The position numbers and the translations under genes were made by a program. The notes beneath the pieces were generated by a model. The model was not told where the DNA came from. It ran no database searches and saw nothing but the letters and a program-made list of their open reading frames with translations. Shown piece after piece: positions 43,287 to 55,028 of a stretch of DNA of 64,000 nt (positions within the stretch are counted from its first letter, which is position 1; every line of letters starts with the position of its first letter). The stretch comes from Maratus speciosus (Eukaryota; Arthropoda; Arachnida; Araneae; Salticidae). The DNA lies in the NCBI GenBank assembly GCA_963932465.1, contig OZ010791.1, positions 155,975,915 to 156,039,914 of the forward strand, written 5' to 3'.

Positions 43287-44540
43287 TATATTAATTTTTT
43301 TAAATTGTATCTAAACATTTTTCTGCGGGTTATGATTTTAAAATTTCGAGACTGAGTAATATAAAAGAAAATAATCATAGACATCATGCATCAGTTATTA
43401 AATTTCCTTCAATTTAAACGCATTTTCTACGTTTTTGATGCACGTAATTTTTGGCACTAAAAAATAAAACATGATATTTAAGCATTGAAATGAAATGTTT
43501 TTTATGCCTGTTTTGAAGTTTATCGATAAGACAGCTTTAGTATATTTTTTAAAAAGTTTATATTTTCTTACATGATTTAGGACTGAATATATTTTTAAAG
43601 AGATTAATAACTACTTTTTTACATTAAAATGTTTTTCAAACAATAAGAACTTTTATATGCAGTCGTTCACTTTATTTTTATTAAAATTCATACAGATACA
43701 AATAAATGTAATGTGTTTATTTTTATATTTATTTTTTTCTATTTCCTAGGTCAATCTTTTCCTATAAAACATATCAAATCTATTTTGCTCATATTCCCAA
43801 AATACAATATCTACGGGAATAAAAAATTTAAATTAAATATGACTTACCGTGTCGTTTCATTAATAAGTATTGTTTTCAACAATAATGGACCAAAATTAGA
43901 AATCATGATTAAGTTAAGGAATATGTTTAAAAGACATATATATACATATTCCAGAGAACTTAAAATTTAGACTACATGATCATATTAAATAAAACAAAAG
44001 CAAATCACAGCGGAAAAAAATACACATTCTTAATATTTAAATCATACTTAGAACTTATTTTTTTAAAAAAATATGTAAGTTTATAAGCATTGTTTTTAAG
44101 TAAAAAAATGAAAAATATTTTAGAACAATATAACTTTGCTTTGATTTACGGAAAAAGTACGGTAAAAAGATAGGAATTTATATTTAAAACCAAAAATTAA
44201 AATGACATCAAACATTGTTAAACATATAATATCCACCTATTAAAAAGTTATTTATAAAACTTTAAAAGTAATATTTTTATAGGTTATGCAATAAAAGCAA
44301 ACACAAAGGATAAAATTGAAATAAAATATATTAGTTTATTTCTGTCAGTAATCTAAATTAAATTCATATGTAACTTTAACTGATTTTTTCCTTAAAAGAT
44401 CAATTAGTGTTACAAACTATGAATTAAATAAATATTGCTGATGAAGTATTTTATTCCAATCTTTACCACGCTTGTATCTATTTTCATTGCATGCTGTAAA
44501 ATATGTGATTCTTTTAAAATGCCCATAAAAGCAAAATAAA
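43287..44540. other. AT-rich stretch, nothing recognised
   Basis: Long AT-rich interval. The frames at 43713-43970 and 44410-44634 show no family motif and are not called. Confidence 0.4.
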
Positions 44541-44584
44541 AAGAGAATTGACTCCATAAAAAATGAACATTCACTTCTATGAAA

Positions 44585-44852
44585 GAGCGACTATTCACTC
44601 CTACCAGGGTCGAAAAACCGCACTCCTTTAGCAAGAGTGAATAGTCACTCCTCCGAAAGAGTGATTATCCACCTTTGTTTAGAGTGAATATTCACTTCCC
44701 AGGAGTGACTATTCACTCTTTCAGAGAGTCAAAAATTTCACTTTTGCTCAAAGTGAATAGTCACTTTAAAGAGGTTGGGCATATTTTGACTCTGCGATAG
44801 AGTGACTATTCACTCCCCTGGAGTGAATAGTCACTCCTTTTTATTTAGAGTG
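44585..44852. repeat. Array of GAGTGAnTAnTCACTC palindromes
   Basis: Full or near-full motifs occur at 44585, 44635, 44659 (variant), 44682, 44703, 44751 (aagtgaatagtcactt), 44800 and 44821, in both orientations (GAGTGAATAGTCACTC and its inverse). Isolated gagtg or cactc halves lie between them. Spacings are irregular, so it is not a simple tandem repeat. 44800-44836 is itself a perfect palindrome around ccctg. Further decayed halves extend left to about 44541. Non-coding. Confidence 0.75.
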
Positions 44853-45278
44853 TTAAGGCTGTTCTCAAATCTTTAGGGTCAACCTTCTGACATAAGTTTT
44901 AAATCATTTTTATTCGGAAACGCATGAAACTAGAATGTGTTGTTATTCAGAAACTATGTCAACGAGCTGTTTTTTCCGTTTTCTTGTAAACGCAATAGAC
45001 CTTTCAGAAAATACTGTCAAAGTTGGCATTTTGAACCGAACTTCCCAACGAAAGAAGAAATCCAGTAAATAATTGGGGGAAAATGCCGTGTCACGTGATC
45101 AAAATCGCTTATAACTCAATAGGTAATTGATTGATCAAAACATGGAAAAAACAGTCCAATTCCAAATCGCTTCCATGGCCAGGCTTTCCAATTTTATACC
45201 TTTCCGTTAAAAAATGAATTTGTAAATGCGTCAAAACGTTTTGCGCTTGTTGAGCAGAACAGTTGAGAACAGCCTTAA
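44853..45278 (+). mobile_element. TTAA miniature element, family A
   Basis: A complete 426-bp copy with ends TTAAGGCTGTTCTCAAATCT and gagaacagccttaa. It abuts the palindrome array and forms the left half of an inverted pair with 45773-46201. Confidence 0.88.
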
Positions 45279-45772
45279 ATAAAAACTCATCTCTTAATGA
45301 AATCTCTAAGAATTTGCCAAAAAATCTGTTTTTGAAGACACTCTAGAAAACAAACAAATCAGCAGAGTTAAAAAAAAAAACAATTACTCCAAACAGTTTA
45401 TGGAAAGGTAACATTTAGTGATGTTAGTAATTAAGAATTATTTCAGCCGTTTTTCAGAAATGGATTTTGGGCTTGTTTTTAAACTTTAAAAGTTAGTGGC
45501 CCACTGCTGGTACATGACCCACCATAGGTGCGTTTACCTTATAATATTTTTAAGAATAAGAAACTTATATCTTTTTTTACAGTGTATCATTTCAAAGCTC
45601 TTGAACAGTCAAGCCTTCCAATTTCATGATTTTGCGCTAAAAAATGAGTCCGTGAATGTGTCAGAAAGTTTGAAGCTGGAGAAGAATAATTCTCTCTCTC
45701 TCTCTCTTTTTTTTACTGTTTTTACTACACTTTGTACCGTTTTTTTCCACTGTAAAAATGAAGAAATGTAAT
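45279..45772. other. Spacer between two inverted family A elements
   Basis: 494 bp, mostly AT-rich. An old family A fragment in plus orientation can be traced at about 45597-45680 (cagtcaagccttccaatttc, gcgctaaaaaatgag). A (TC)n run lies at about 45691-45708. Confidence 0.5.
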
Positions 45773-46201
45773 TTAAGGTTGTTCTGAACTGCTCTGCTCA
45801 ATAAGCGCAAAACGTTTTGACACATTTACAAATTCATATTTTAACGGGAAGATATAAAATTGGAAGGCCTGACTAGGGAAAAGATTTGGAATCGAACTGT
45901 GTTTTCCATTTTTTTTATCAATAAATTACATATTGAGTTATAAGCGAATTTGATCACGTGACAAAGACGTATTTCACCCTTCCTTGAGTGGCTTTTCTTC
46001 TTTCGCGCGGAAATTCTGTTCAAAACGCCTATTTTGACACAATTTTCTGAAAGATCTATTGCGTTTGCAAAAAAACAGAAAACACAATTCGATTACATAG
46101 TTTCTGAACAACAACACATTCTAGTTTCATGCGTTTCCGAATAAAAATGATTTAAAACTTATGTCAGAAAGTTGACCCTAAAGATTTGAGAATAGCCTTA
46201 A
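45773..46201 (-). mobile_element. TTAA miniature element, family A
   Basis: A complete 429-bp copy in minus orientation with ends TTAAGGTTGTTCTGAAC and gagaatagccttaa. Its outer flank cactctaaataaa is the inverse of the left flank of the partner at 44853. Confidence 0.88.
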
Positions 46202-46219
46202 CACTCTAAATAAACTACA

Positions 46220-46302
46220 CTCTAGTTTCATGAAATTCCGAACAAACATAAATTAAAACTTATGTCATAAAGTTGTCCTTTTGGATTTGAGAACAGCCTT
46301 AA
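46220..46302 (-). mobile_element. TTAA miniature element, family A, 5' end fragment
   Basis: It runs from ctagtttcatgaaattccga to gagaacagccttaa and represents only the first 80 bp or so of the family, in minus orientation. Confidence 0.75.
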
Positions 46303-46956
46303 ACATTTGTATGTGTGTAAATTAAATGAAAGGTTAGTTTTAAAGACAGTTTAAAAATAGCTAAAATTCTCAAGGTTTCGGATTAGAATTTACATAAAAT
46401 GTTTGTTTGCATGTTGTTAGTTTATTCCAAGAATATAAGAAGTAATTTATTCACTTCCTGAGAGATTTGCCGATGATAAAATGTTAGTTTACACGTAGTG
46501 AATTTTTTTTGAAAGAGGAAACTGAAATAACAATAAATTTCTAACTAAATGAAATAATATTTAAATATATATAATATAAATATACCTTTGATATAAAAAA
46601 TAAAATACTTGCAGACAAAGTTTATTTATACGTCGGAGTGGCTAAAATTAATAAATATGTCTTAATTTTTTATTTAAAATAATATAAAATTATCAAAGTT
46701 TTGAGCTGAAATTTTTTTAAAAAGATTTTTCATTGACAATTTCTTTCTTTCCATCATTTCTTTTCGTCATCTTTCCATAATCGGAGTGTCTGTCCATCTT
46801 CGATTATATGGGATCGTGTAAGTGCTATGGAGTGAGAAGAAAAATATCTTATAAAAGAAAATAAAATAAAAATATAATAATAATTATTGTTATTTATTTT
46901 AAAATTATATGATAATTATTAAAATTATCATATAATTTTAAGAAAAATATGATATA

Positions 46957-46993
<37 letters not shown>

Positions 46994-47279
46994 GAGATTT
47001 TATTCGAAATTTTAAATAATTTAAATGGATTAGTTTGTATGTAAAAAAAAAAAATCTCGATTCAACCAAACTGTTATAAATATGTATTGATATTGAGGAA
47101 TCGATCGTTTCAAACGTAACCGAGTGTTTTTACATAGAATGGTCTCATAATTTTTATTTATTTCTCACCAGAGCGAAAATAATAATTACCTTGTTCGTCT
47201 GTTGTTAATAAATACTTGAAAAATTATTGTAAACCGTTTAAATTTTTAAAACCTAACAAAAAGTTAGTAATTTCTGTAC
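46303..47279. other. AT-rich stretch with one strong hairpin
   Basis: 46900-46940 is a hairpin with 18-bp arms (taaaattatatgataatt and its inverse). A T run lies at 46960-46989. No gene was recognised. Confidence 0.45.
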
Positions 47280-47609
47280 TATTATAGAAATTCTCTCTTG
47301 TCTAGAAATAACTACGGAGAATAATTAAAGTATACCAGTTAGCATGAGGTATTTTTCAAAAAGATAAATTGGTCCATTTTCTTCCATTAATTAATTATTA
47401 ATTTACTTTTAGAACATAAAACATTACAGTGTTTTTTTTTTCATCTTTAGTGCAAAATTTTGATTAAAAAGACTATAAAAAACACCTAGCGTGACATTCA
47501 TGTGAAATTTCTTTTTTTATCATCCGTGCTGAAGCTAAAAACAATTAATCTAAGATTAATTAAATATCTTGGTGCTATAAAAAAGAGGAAAAAGTTCACA
47601 TTTCGAAAG

Positions 47610-47643
<34 letters not shown>

Positions 47644-47850
47644 AAAGAAAAAGAAAAAATAAATATGCTTAGAAGAAAAGATAAATTCACGATAGAAATG
47701 AATTTTTTGCCCATCTTGACACTTGAGTTACTCAAATATTTATATTTATAAAAATGTTTGCAATTTCTCTCTCCCAGCTCACGTCAAAAATAGTCTGGTA
47801 TATATTTAATAATTAATACTTTTTGTTTGCTTCTACCGGACACCCCCCCC
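47280..47850 (+). repeat. Dispersed direct repeat R2, copy 1
   Basis: The ordered boxes are caaaattttgattaaaaaga, a catttatgtgagattttt variant, caattaatctaagattaatt, then aaagaggaaaa, then a cttgacactt-a-tta-t-aaatattt box. The same order occurs at 55500-55950 and 57590-58030. The ends are not defined by terminal repeats. A run of 31 A is at 47611-47641. Confidence 0.55.
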
Positions 47851-47885
47851 GCCCCAGCCCCACCCCAAAACAGTGCTGGTAGATA

Positions 47886-47960
47886 CAGTAAACTTCCGAT
47901 TATCCGTCACTCACGGGACCGACAGTATGGCGGATAATAGAAATAGCCCGATAATCGAAA
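47886..47960. mobile_element. Left terminus of a pogo-like element
   Basis: tacagtaaacttccgattat begins with TA-CAG and has a short mirror (ggataatagaa, gataatcgaaag) just inside. The right end was not found. Confidence 0.4.
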
Positions 47961-48237
47961 GACACTAGAAAACCATTACTAAAATTACATTTATTTTTCC
48001 AGTTTATAAATAAGAATATTTAAACACTTTTTTTTGTTAAACCTGTTCTGTATATTCGTTAATAAAAAGCATAATTCATAATCCCCATAGCAGAAACTGT
48101 GCAGCACGGCAGCAGTGCTGCAGATTTATTTTAGACCTTGCAGATTAATCTACCAGCTTAAAAAAATACTGGACTTAAAAAAATTCACTAAAAATTTACT
48201 TTGTTTTAAGAGTTATTGTGTTTCTCATTACTTTTTT
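47961..48237. other. AT-rich stretch
   Basis: It contains gcagcacggcagcagtgctgc, a small GC-rich hairpin-like patch at 48110-48130. Nothing else was recognised. Confidence 0.4.
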
Positions 48238-48852
48238 TTTTAACCATTTGGAAAAATGGTTATTGTCCTCGGTCAGGGTAGGAAATCAAAAACATATCTG
48301 AAGCGTTTTATTAGTTGAATCCCGCATTTTATTCGTTTTCTGACTAGTCTATACAGTAATCTGTATTTTCCCTTTACTTTCAACAGAGATGGATACTTCT
48401 GTTGCCACTATGACAAAAAAGTAATAAAAACTACAAAAAAAAAATATTAACTCAGAAACAAATTGCGATACAGCTTTCAAACAAATTGCAATTAAAAATG
48501 CATTTGTTTCTCTATACGACAAAAGTAATAAGTAATACTATAAAAAGTAATATTGTGAGATGTTTAGAAGTTTAAGAATGAAATTTCATTTAAAATTGGC
48601 CCAGGAATATTAATGTTTAATCCATGGCGTACGTAATGTGTGACCAGCTCCGTAGAAGTTTAAAAATTTACAGTACCGAAAATTGTAAAACTGAAATTTC
48701 TTTTAAAATTTGTTCATGATGGGTCCAGGAATGTTAATGTTTAATCCATGTCGTACGTAATGTTAGATCAACTCCGTGCGATTTTTTGTGTCTTAAATTT
48801 TAGTCTTTGAAAAAATCATTTTCCAAATGGTCGTTGTAATTTGTTAAATTGC
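48238..48852 (+). repeat. Dispersed repeat R1, copy 2
   Basis: The inverse match of 1103-1645, from ttaaccatttggaaaaatgg to gtcgttgtaatttgttaaat. Two ccaggaat-ttaatgtttaat blocks with cgtacgtaatg boxes follow one another inside, more complete than in copy 1. Confidence 0.6.
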
Positions 48853-49977
48853 TTTTTTTATTTTTATTTATTTATTTATTTATTTTTTTTTTTTTGCAAA
48901 ATGCAATTTTTGCTTATTTTATGAGTTACTCTAAGTATTTATGACAGTAGCTTGGTTCAGCATTTTTGGGTCGCAGATAAATTTTGGTTTGCTGCAGATC
49001 GACACCGAAAATTCTGCTGCTGGGTGCTGGGTTCATAATAAGAGATCAATTTATGAGATAAATTTAGAATTTTACAGAACAAATATGTAGTATACCTGTT
49101 TTCATCCAAAATAATCCATTATAAAGTTTTGCTTGTGCTTTGCTTGTGCTTTTAGTGTAGCAAGATTACGGATTTTACGTAATAAAAGTACTTGATTTGC
49201 ATCTGCTTCCTCTTGTATCTCTAAACAATTAATGTACTTCGCGAGATAAGTCTCTACTTCTGTATGACTGACGCCTGAATCGGGTGTACATCAATTGCGC
49301 CTACGGTGGGAGGAGATCATAAATTGCGCCTACAGCTTCGGCCCCTTCTGTATGAACTGCGCTCGAAGGGGTGAGATAAGCAATCCATCATTTTATTGAG
49401 GGTTGCCTTAAAGAGTTCTTTTTCCCAAAAAAGTCTTCTGGATGCAAATCCGGCCATGGTAAATCTTGGCGACAATAATCACAATACTTAAGGTCTGTAT
49501 TCATCTAGCATTGCATTATATCTTATGAGATATTCAACGTAATGAATACAAATAAAATATTACTAAGAGGATACTTACTAATATTTACTACGAAAGAAGG
49601 GGACTTCTCATTTAATTGGCGCGGTGCAAACTGCCGCCCCAAATTTTGTTAGCTCTTTCAAGGTATTTCAAGAAATATCTAATGTTAATTTTTAAAAAAC
49701 ACACCATTGTTAAGAAAATTTTTATTTTGACTTGTAACATTTGGATAAAAAGTGTTTTTCCTTTTTCAATGACAAAAAATGCTGAAAATACATAAAATTC
49801 AAGTTATCAAAACTCGGTAAGTTTTATTTGTACAAAAATGAAACTTTTATTGTTTAATTATTAGTACACGAAGAAAGTTTTACTAAATATATAGTATTTA
49901 AATTCCGTAAAAAAATTAAATTTCTGTAATTTTTAAAAATAACATTATATATATATATATATATATATATACAGTAG
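48853..49977. other. Unassigned stretch with a GC-richer patch
   Basis: 49200-49390 repeats aattgcgcctac twice and contains tctgtatgaactgcgctcga, whose inverse (gagcgcagttcatacag) occurs at 54791. This suggests fragments of one dispersed repeat. The remainder is AT-rich. Confidence 0.4.
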
Positions 49978-50060
49978 AAACCCGGTTATCCGAAAAATTC
50001 CTCAAAGTCCTTTTCAAATGTGAAAAATTTTATTGCCAACACTATTTTGACCGATGTCAA
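49978..50060. mobile_element. Terminus of a pogo-like element
   Basis: cagtagaaacccggttatcc followed by gaaaaattcc, after TA repeats, matches the general form of pogo/Tigger ends. The partner end was not found. Confidence 0.4.
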
Positions 50061-50704
50061 ATGACAACTTTTAACATATTTTGATTTATGATTAATATTT
50101 GATTTGTAAGTTTTAGATCAAACAATTCCGAATCATTTTTAGTACATTGAAGAGTTGTTTTAATACTTATTATCTTTTAAAATTAAAAGGAAAATAAATA
50201 AAAATCAAAACTTTGAAATGTGTTATTGGATGTGGGTAGAAATAGTGTTAAAAAAGCATGTTCTTTATGAAAATAATAAACAGAGTCAACTTACTTTTTT
50301 TTTCAATTGCGTAATTTCGGGCACTTTATTAGATAGACACGTACGACACTTCATCTTTTTTACAAAATATGTTGTGATTTTCTTTTGTTTTTTAACTTTG
50401 CATCGTTTCAATGCTGCTTTATCAAGCCACCTTTTAAACAGGACCGAAACTAGCCTTTTTTGCACCCGGGGCAAACATGGATTTTGCCCCCCTCCCTCTC
50501 TTCCGGAAAGTATATTTACAAAGAGAATTTTACTAATTTTCTAATAGCCGACTTATTTTAAAATTTAAAATATGTAATCATAATATATGTAATATTGAAC
50601 TATGCAATCTACAATGACGCGTCCAAGGGGGAGGTCACGGGGGTCATGACCCCCCTCTGAACACCAACAAAAATATTCTAAAGACCATTTTTTAAATGAA
50701 ATAT
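50061..50704. other. Unassigned stretch
   Basis: C-rich patches near 50486-50505 and G/C-run patches near 50624-50660 (ccaagggggaggtcacgggg) look like transposon-end debris. The 108-codon frame at 50218-50544 has no motif. Confidence 0.35.
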
Positions 50705-51065
50705 ACAGTAGAGTCCTGATTATCCGAGTCCCGCTTAACCAAGTTTCCGCCTTAACCGAGTTATTTTCTTCTGATGGGCTGATGGCTTCCATTATTATGA
50801 AACAGCCATCATAAAGGAAGTGTTAGGTGAAGATGAAAGAGCAGCCGTAAAAAGTTAGAACTCAGATTTTCTGGTCAAAATGTGGGGGAAAAAATGCCCA
50901 TATACATTTTTTTTTTTTTTTAATTATGGCCATTTTTCTTTCCCATTCTGACCAGAAAATCGGACTTCTAACTTTTTACGACTGCTCTTTCATCTTCACC
51001 TAACACTTCATTTATAATGGCTGTTTCATAATAATGGAAGCCATCAGTCCATCAGAAGAAAATGA
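50705..51065. mobile_element. pogo-like terminus followed by an inverted repeat
   Basis: cagtagagtcctgattatcc and subterminal taaccgag boxes give a pogo-like left end after TA. Inverted arms of about 130 bp follow (about 50770-50895 and 50940-51065) that share tggcttccattattatgaaa and gtgttaggtgaagatgaaag in mirror order. The right terminus is missing. Confidence 0.55.
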
Positions 51066-52295
51066 TCCATTCCAAAGACTAACGAAAAGCACAAACATCC
51101 ATTATATAAATTGAGCATTTATGTGCTTAAAGGCTTAATCTTCAGAAAAGACAGACAGAGAAACAGCAGTATAGCAGTAACATTACAACTTTGCTGCTAT
51201 TGCTGCATTCTTTTTCTTTCTTTAAAAAAAATTTTCTTTTCTAATAAAGGCTCTCATTATGGAGCCACGAAACAGTTGTATGCTAAAAATTTTGACTGTT
51301 TATACTTTTCTTTACGTTGGTTTTACATATAATGTATTTATTTAACACAATGAGTTCTATATGCATGTTATTAGTTTATACTCTTGGAGGAATTTGACGT
51401 AGAATCCCCTCCTCCCTTACCTAATTTTGCGCTAATGATGTTTAAAATGGAATATTTTATTTATTTTAATCGAAAATCTATTGAATGGTTAAATAATAAA
51501 AAAAGATTAAAAATGTATTCATTTTTGCAAGAACTATAGGTAGTAATATAAAATAAATGTTTATTCTCTGGTGGGAAAATTTTTGGCAAAATATTGGCGT
51601 CCGAAATAAATCGCGAGATAACCTGTAACAGATAATCATAAACATCATTTCCAAAGCTATTATGATTTTTAATATACAGTGAAAATTCTTATTTTCGAAA
51701 GATAAAAATAATGGACTTGAACTTTTCATAATTATTTTCCTCAAATAATACCAAATCTGTCAGCAGCATGTTTAAATTAACAAGATTATTACTATATATA
51801 AGTTGTAGTATTACTATTATTATTACTAGTATTATTTTTTAAATGAAGCAGAATGGGAAATGGTCTAATTTAGGATTATTTTAAAAATCATTAATATGTT
51901 AAATTTTTCTATCACAGCATAATTCTCATCCATTCATGTATTTATATTCTCTTTCAGATACCAAATAACTAATTCATCAGTTTTACTTAAAAATTTGGCT
52001 TTTAAAAGTCAGCAAAAATTTAATTTAAAAATATTTTGAGGATCAAAATCATAAAGTCAACTATAATCTATTATTTAAAGTGTATTTTTTTTTATAGGAA
52101 GCCATCTATTATTTAAAAAAAAGGATACTTTATCTTTATTGATAAATGAAACCTTGAAATTATATTTTGAGAAGATGCGTTGATTTAATGCGAAATTAGG
52201 AAATCATAATCTAATGTGTGAAATTACTATATTTGGAGAAGATGTGTTGATTTAATAAGAAATTAGAAAATCATAATCTTATGTGTATAAAGGTA

Positions 52296-52339
<44 letters not shown>

Positions 52340-52340
52340 T
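51066..52340. other. AT-rich stretch with a two-unit tandem repeat
   Basis: 52170-52291 holds two units of about 66 bp (gagaagatg-gttgatttaat and aaatcataatct-atgtgt). A run of 38 T is at 52299-52336. No gene was recognised. Confidence 0.45.
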
Positions 52341-52741
52341 TTAAGGGTGTTGCAGAGAGTTTCCCTCAAAATTTTCTAACTTACAAACTTGCCTTTAAAC
52401 GTAAAAGCATGTTACTTGCAGACATGACTATTGAATGGATTTAGAATCTATTAATCTTTCATTTTCAGATAACTGAATTGCATGTTGAATTATAAGCAAT
52501 TGTTGTTTGATAAAAATTTATTGGACTGTCACGTCTGGAAATTCAGTTTAGAACGCATTGTGGAAATACCGTTCAAATGCTAAATGCTTTTAACAGCATT
52601 TTGTAAAAGATTGCCTTTAATGAAAATTGGTAAAACCGTTCGATTTCACAGATTCTAAATAACAGATAGGTCACTCTCATGTAAATACAAACAAATATGA
52701 ATTCTAGAAAGTAACCAGTTTGCATTTGAAAACAGTCTTAA
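52341..52741 (-). mobile_element. Diverged TTAA element, family A relative
   Basis: It starts TTAAGGGTGTTGCAGAG and ends gaaaacagtcttaa. The order of internal boxes matches minus-orientation family A (ggacatgactattgaatgg-like, aattataagcaattg, gaaattcagtttagaacgc, ttcgatttcacagattct) with heavy substitution. Its last TTAA is the first TTAA of the next copy. Confidence 0.65.
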
Positions 52742-53134
52742 AACTGCTCTCAAATTCAAAGAAGCTATTTTCTGACGCATTTCTGAATGCTTGAAAACAC
52801 ATTAAATTAGAAGATGTTCTTATTAAGAAACTATGTAATCGAATGACTTTTCCATTTTGTGGAAAAAGCAGATAATTTTACAGAAAATACTGTAAAAGTT
52901 GGCGTTTTGAACCAAATTCACGAAGCAGCAGTGCGAGAAAGTATAAAAACTTCTCGTCACATAACAAGAATGGGTTATAACTGTTTAAGTAAGTTATTTA
53001 TCTGGAAATGGAATACGCTATTCAATTAAAAATCGCTTAGTCTTGTTAATTTTATTTCTTTAAGTATAAAAATGAATCAGACAATGTGTCACAAAATTTT
53101 GTGTTGCGAGCAGGGAATTTGTGAAGCACCTTAA
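52738..53134 (+). mobile_element. Diverged TTAA element, family A relative
   Basis: It starts TTAAAACTGCTCTCAAATTC and ends gaagcaccttaa in plus orientation. gaaactatgtaatcgaatga and ttggcgttttgaaccaaatt are recognisable. It shares a TTAA with both neighbours. Confidence 0.7.
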
Positions 53135-53565
53135 GCTGTTCTTAACTGCTCTGCTCAACAAGCGCAAAACGTTTTGACACAGTTACAAATTCATTTTTAA
53201 CGGTAAGGTATAAAATGGGACAGCCTGGCCATGGAAGCGATTTGGAATGGAACTGTTTTTTTCCATTTTTTGATCCATCCATTACTTATTGAGTTAGAAG
53301 AGAATTTGATTACGTGACAAACACGTTTTTCGCCCGCTCTTGAGGGCTCTTTCCTCCTTCGCGAGGAAATTCGGTTCCAAACGTCCACTTGGACACTCTT
53401 TCCTGAAAGATCTATTGCGTTTGCAAAAAAAAAAAGGGGGGGGGGAATTAGCGCAATGACATAGTTTCTGAACAACAACACCAGCTATTTTCATGCATTT
53501 TCGAACAAAAATAAATTAAAAATTATGTCAGAAAGTTGCCCTTTTGGATTTGAGAACACCCTTAA
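53131..53565 (-). mobile_element. TTAA miniature element, family A
   Basis: A much better preserved copy in minus orientation with ends TTAAGCTGTTCTTAACTGC and gagaacacccttaa. It is the third member of a chain of three elements of alternating orientation. Confidence 0.82.
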
Positions 53566-54889
53566 GGAATTAAGTTTCTTTACACCACTTTTGAATGCAT
53601 ATTTTTCAAATGATACAATGAAAATGATATGATGAAATCAACTTCTCAGTTTTGAATTCATGAGAATTTAATGCTCTTCTTCTTATTATTATTAATTTAT
53701 TAGCCTGTGCATAAGAGAATCGTGCGTGATTATAAGAATTATATATTCAGTAAAAATTAAACTTTATCAAGAAATACTTATTTAAGTTTTACTTATAAAA
53801 CATCGTGCAACCGCTTTGGAATTTTAAAATTTACTTTAGAACTTGGAAAAAATTAAGTTTTGAAAGAAAATAAAAAAATGATTATTTATATACCATAGTT
53901 CTAAATAAGTTAATAATAATAATAGTAAAAACAATAATATTAAGAGCAATAAAAGAAATACAAATTAGCATTCATAGGAATATTTCAGCAGCAAGAATAT
54001 TCTTCCATTTAGAATGTTGTTCTTTTTCCTCAGCATCTTTCTTTCAAAATACTACAGAGAATAATATTAAAGTGAATTTATTTCTAGCATATTAATTGAA
54101 TTATGAAATATCTGTAAATATCTGTATATAAATGTTAATAATGTTTAAGGTTCTTGAAGAATCTTAGAATGAAACATCTAAAGGCAAAGTGAATGAGATA
54201 TTAGTTTAAACCTTACGAAAATATTTGTTTCCATACATAATTGGCCCATGTCAAATATTATATTATTGAACGAAAAATAATATGCTTGGAGAAAAAATGG
54301 CATTATTAGGAAACAAGTTTTATTTCTTCATAAAATTTTCTCTTCTAAAGTAATTAAAAAAAATTCTTCAACGTTTAAATTTCTTATGTAAATATTTGAA
54401 ATTGATGATGATTTGTAATGTTCTATAATGGTTATTATATATGGATTTTTTTATCATCATACTTTTATTTATTTCCTTTTTTTTTCAATTTGTGCATATT
54501 ATATTAACGGAATATACATTTTTATAGTGTCGATTTTTCTGTGTTTTAATAGTTATTATTAACAACAACAACAACAAAAAATTATTATACATATACATAA
54601 AATATATGTGTATAAGTTTTTTGCGAGTTTAAGAAAAGTATTATTGACAGCCGAAGTTATCGATAAAGCGCCCAATTTAGCAAATCAACGCCAACAGAAA
54701 AGAGTCTTTCTAACAAAAAAAGCTGTCACTTCGTGCCCATAAGTATAAGAGAGGGGGTTGACAATGATATCCGGTCCAACGTGACGCCGAGCGCAGTTCA
54801 TACAGGGGGAGGCAAAGAAGGGTCGGCATCGGCGCAGTTAGCCGGTCTCCCCTGAATCATCATTCCCCGATTCATCATATTTCATCCTC
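53566..54889. other. AT-rich stretch with a GC-richer end
   Basis: 54000-54450 has weak similarity to the neighbourhood of repeat R2. 54650-54860 is of mixed composition (cgacaacgtgacgccgagcg-like blocks) and shares a short inverse match with 49340. No gene was recognised. Confidence 0.4.
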
Positions 54890-55028
54890 TTAAGGGCAAA
54901 TCCAAAAGGGCAACTTTCTGACATAAGTTTTAATTTATTGTTGCTCGAAAATGCGTTAAAAAATGAATTTGTAAATGTGTCAAAACGTTTTGCGCTTGTT
55001 GAGCAGAGTAAGTTAAGAACAGCCTTAA
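54890..55028 (+). mobile_element. TTAA element family A, internally deleted to 139 bp
   Basis: Both ends remain (TTAAGGGCAAATCC and gaacagccttaa). The junction joins tcgaaaatgcg directly to ttaaaaaatgaatttg, skipping about 290 bp of the family. Confidence 0.8.

Noticed and set aside
44585..44852. A CRISPR-like array because of short repeated palindromes
   Set aside because: Repeat spacing is irregular, orientation alternates, there are no uniform spacers or cas genes, and the sequence is an animal genome.
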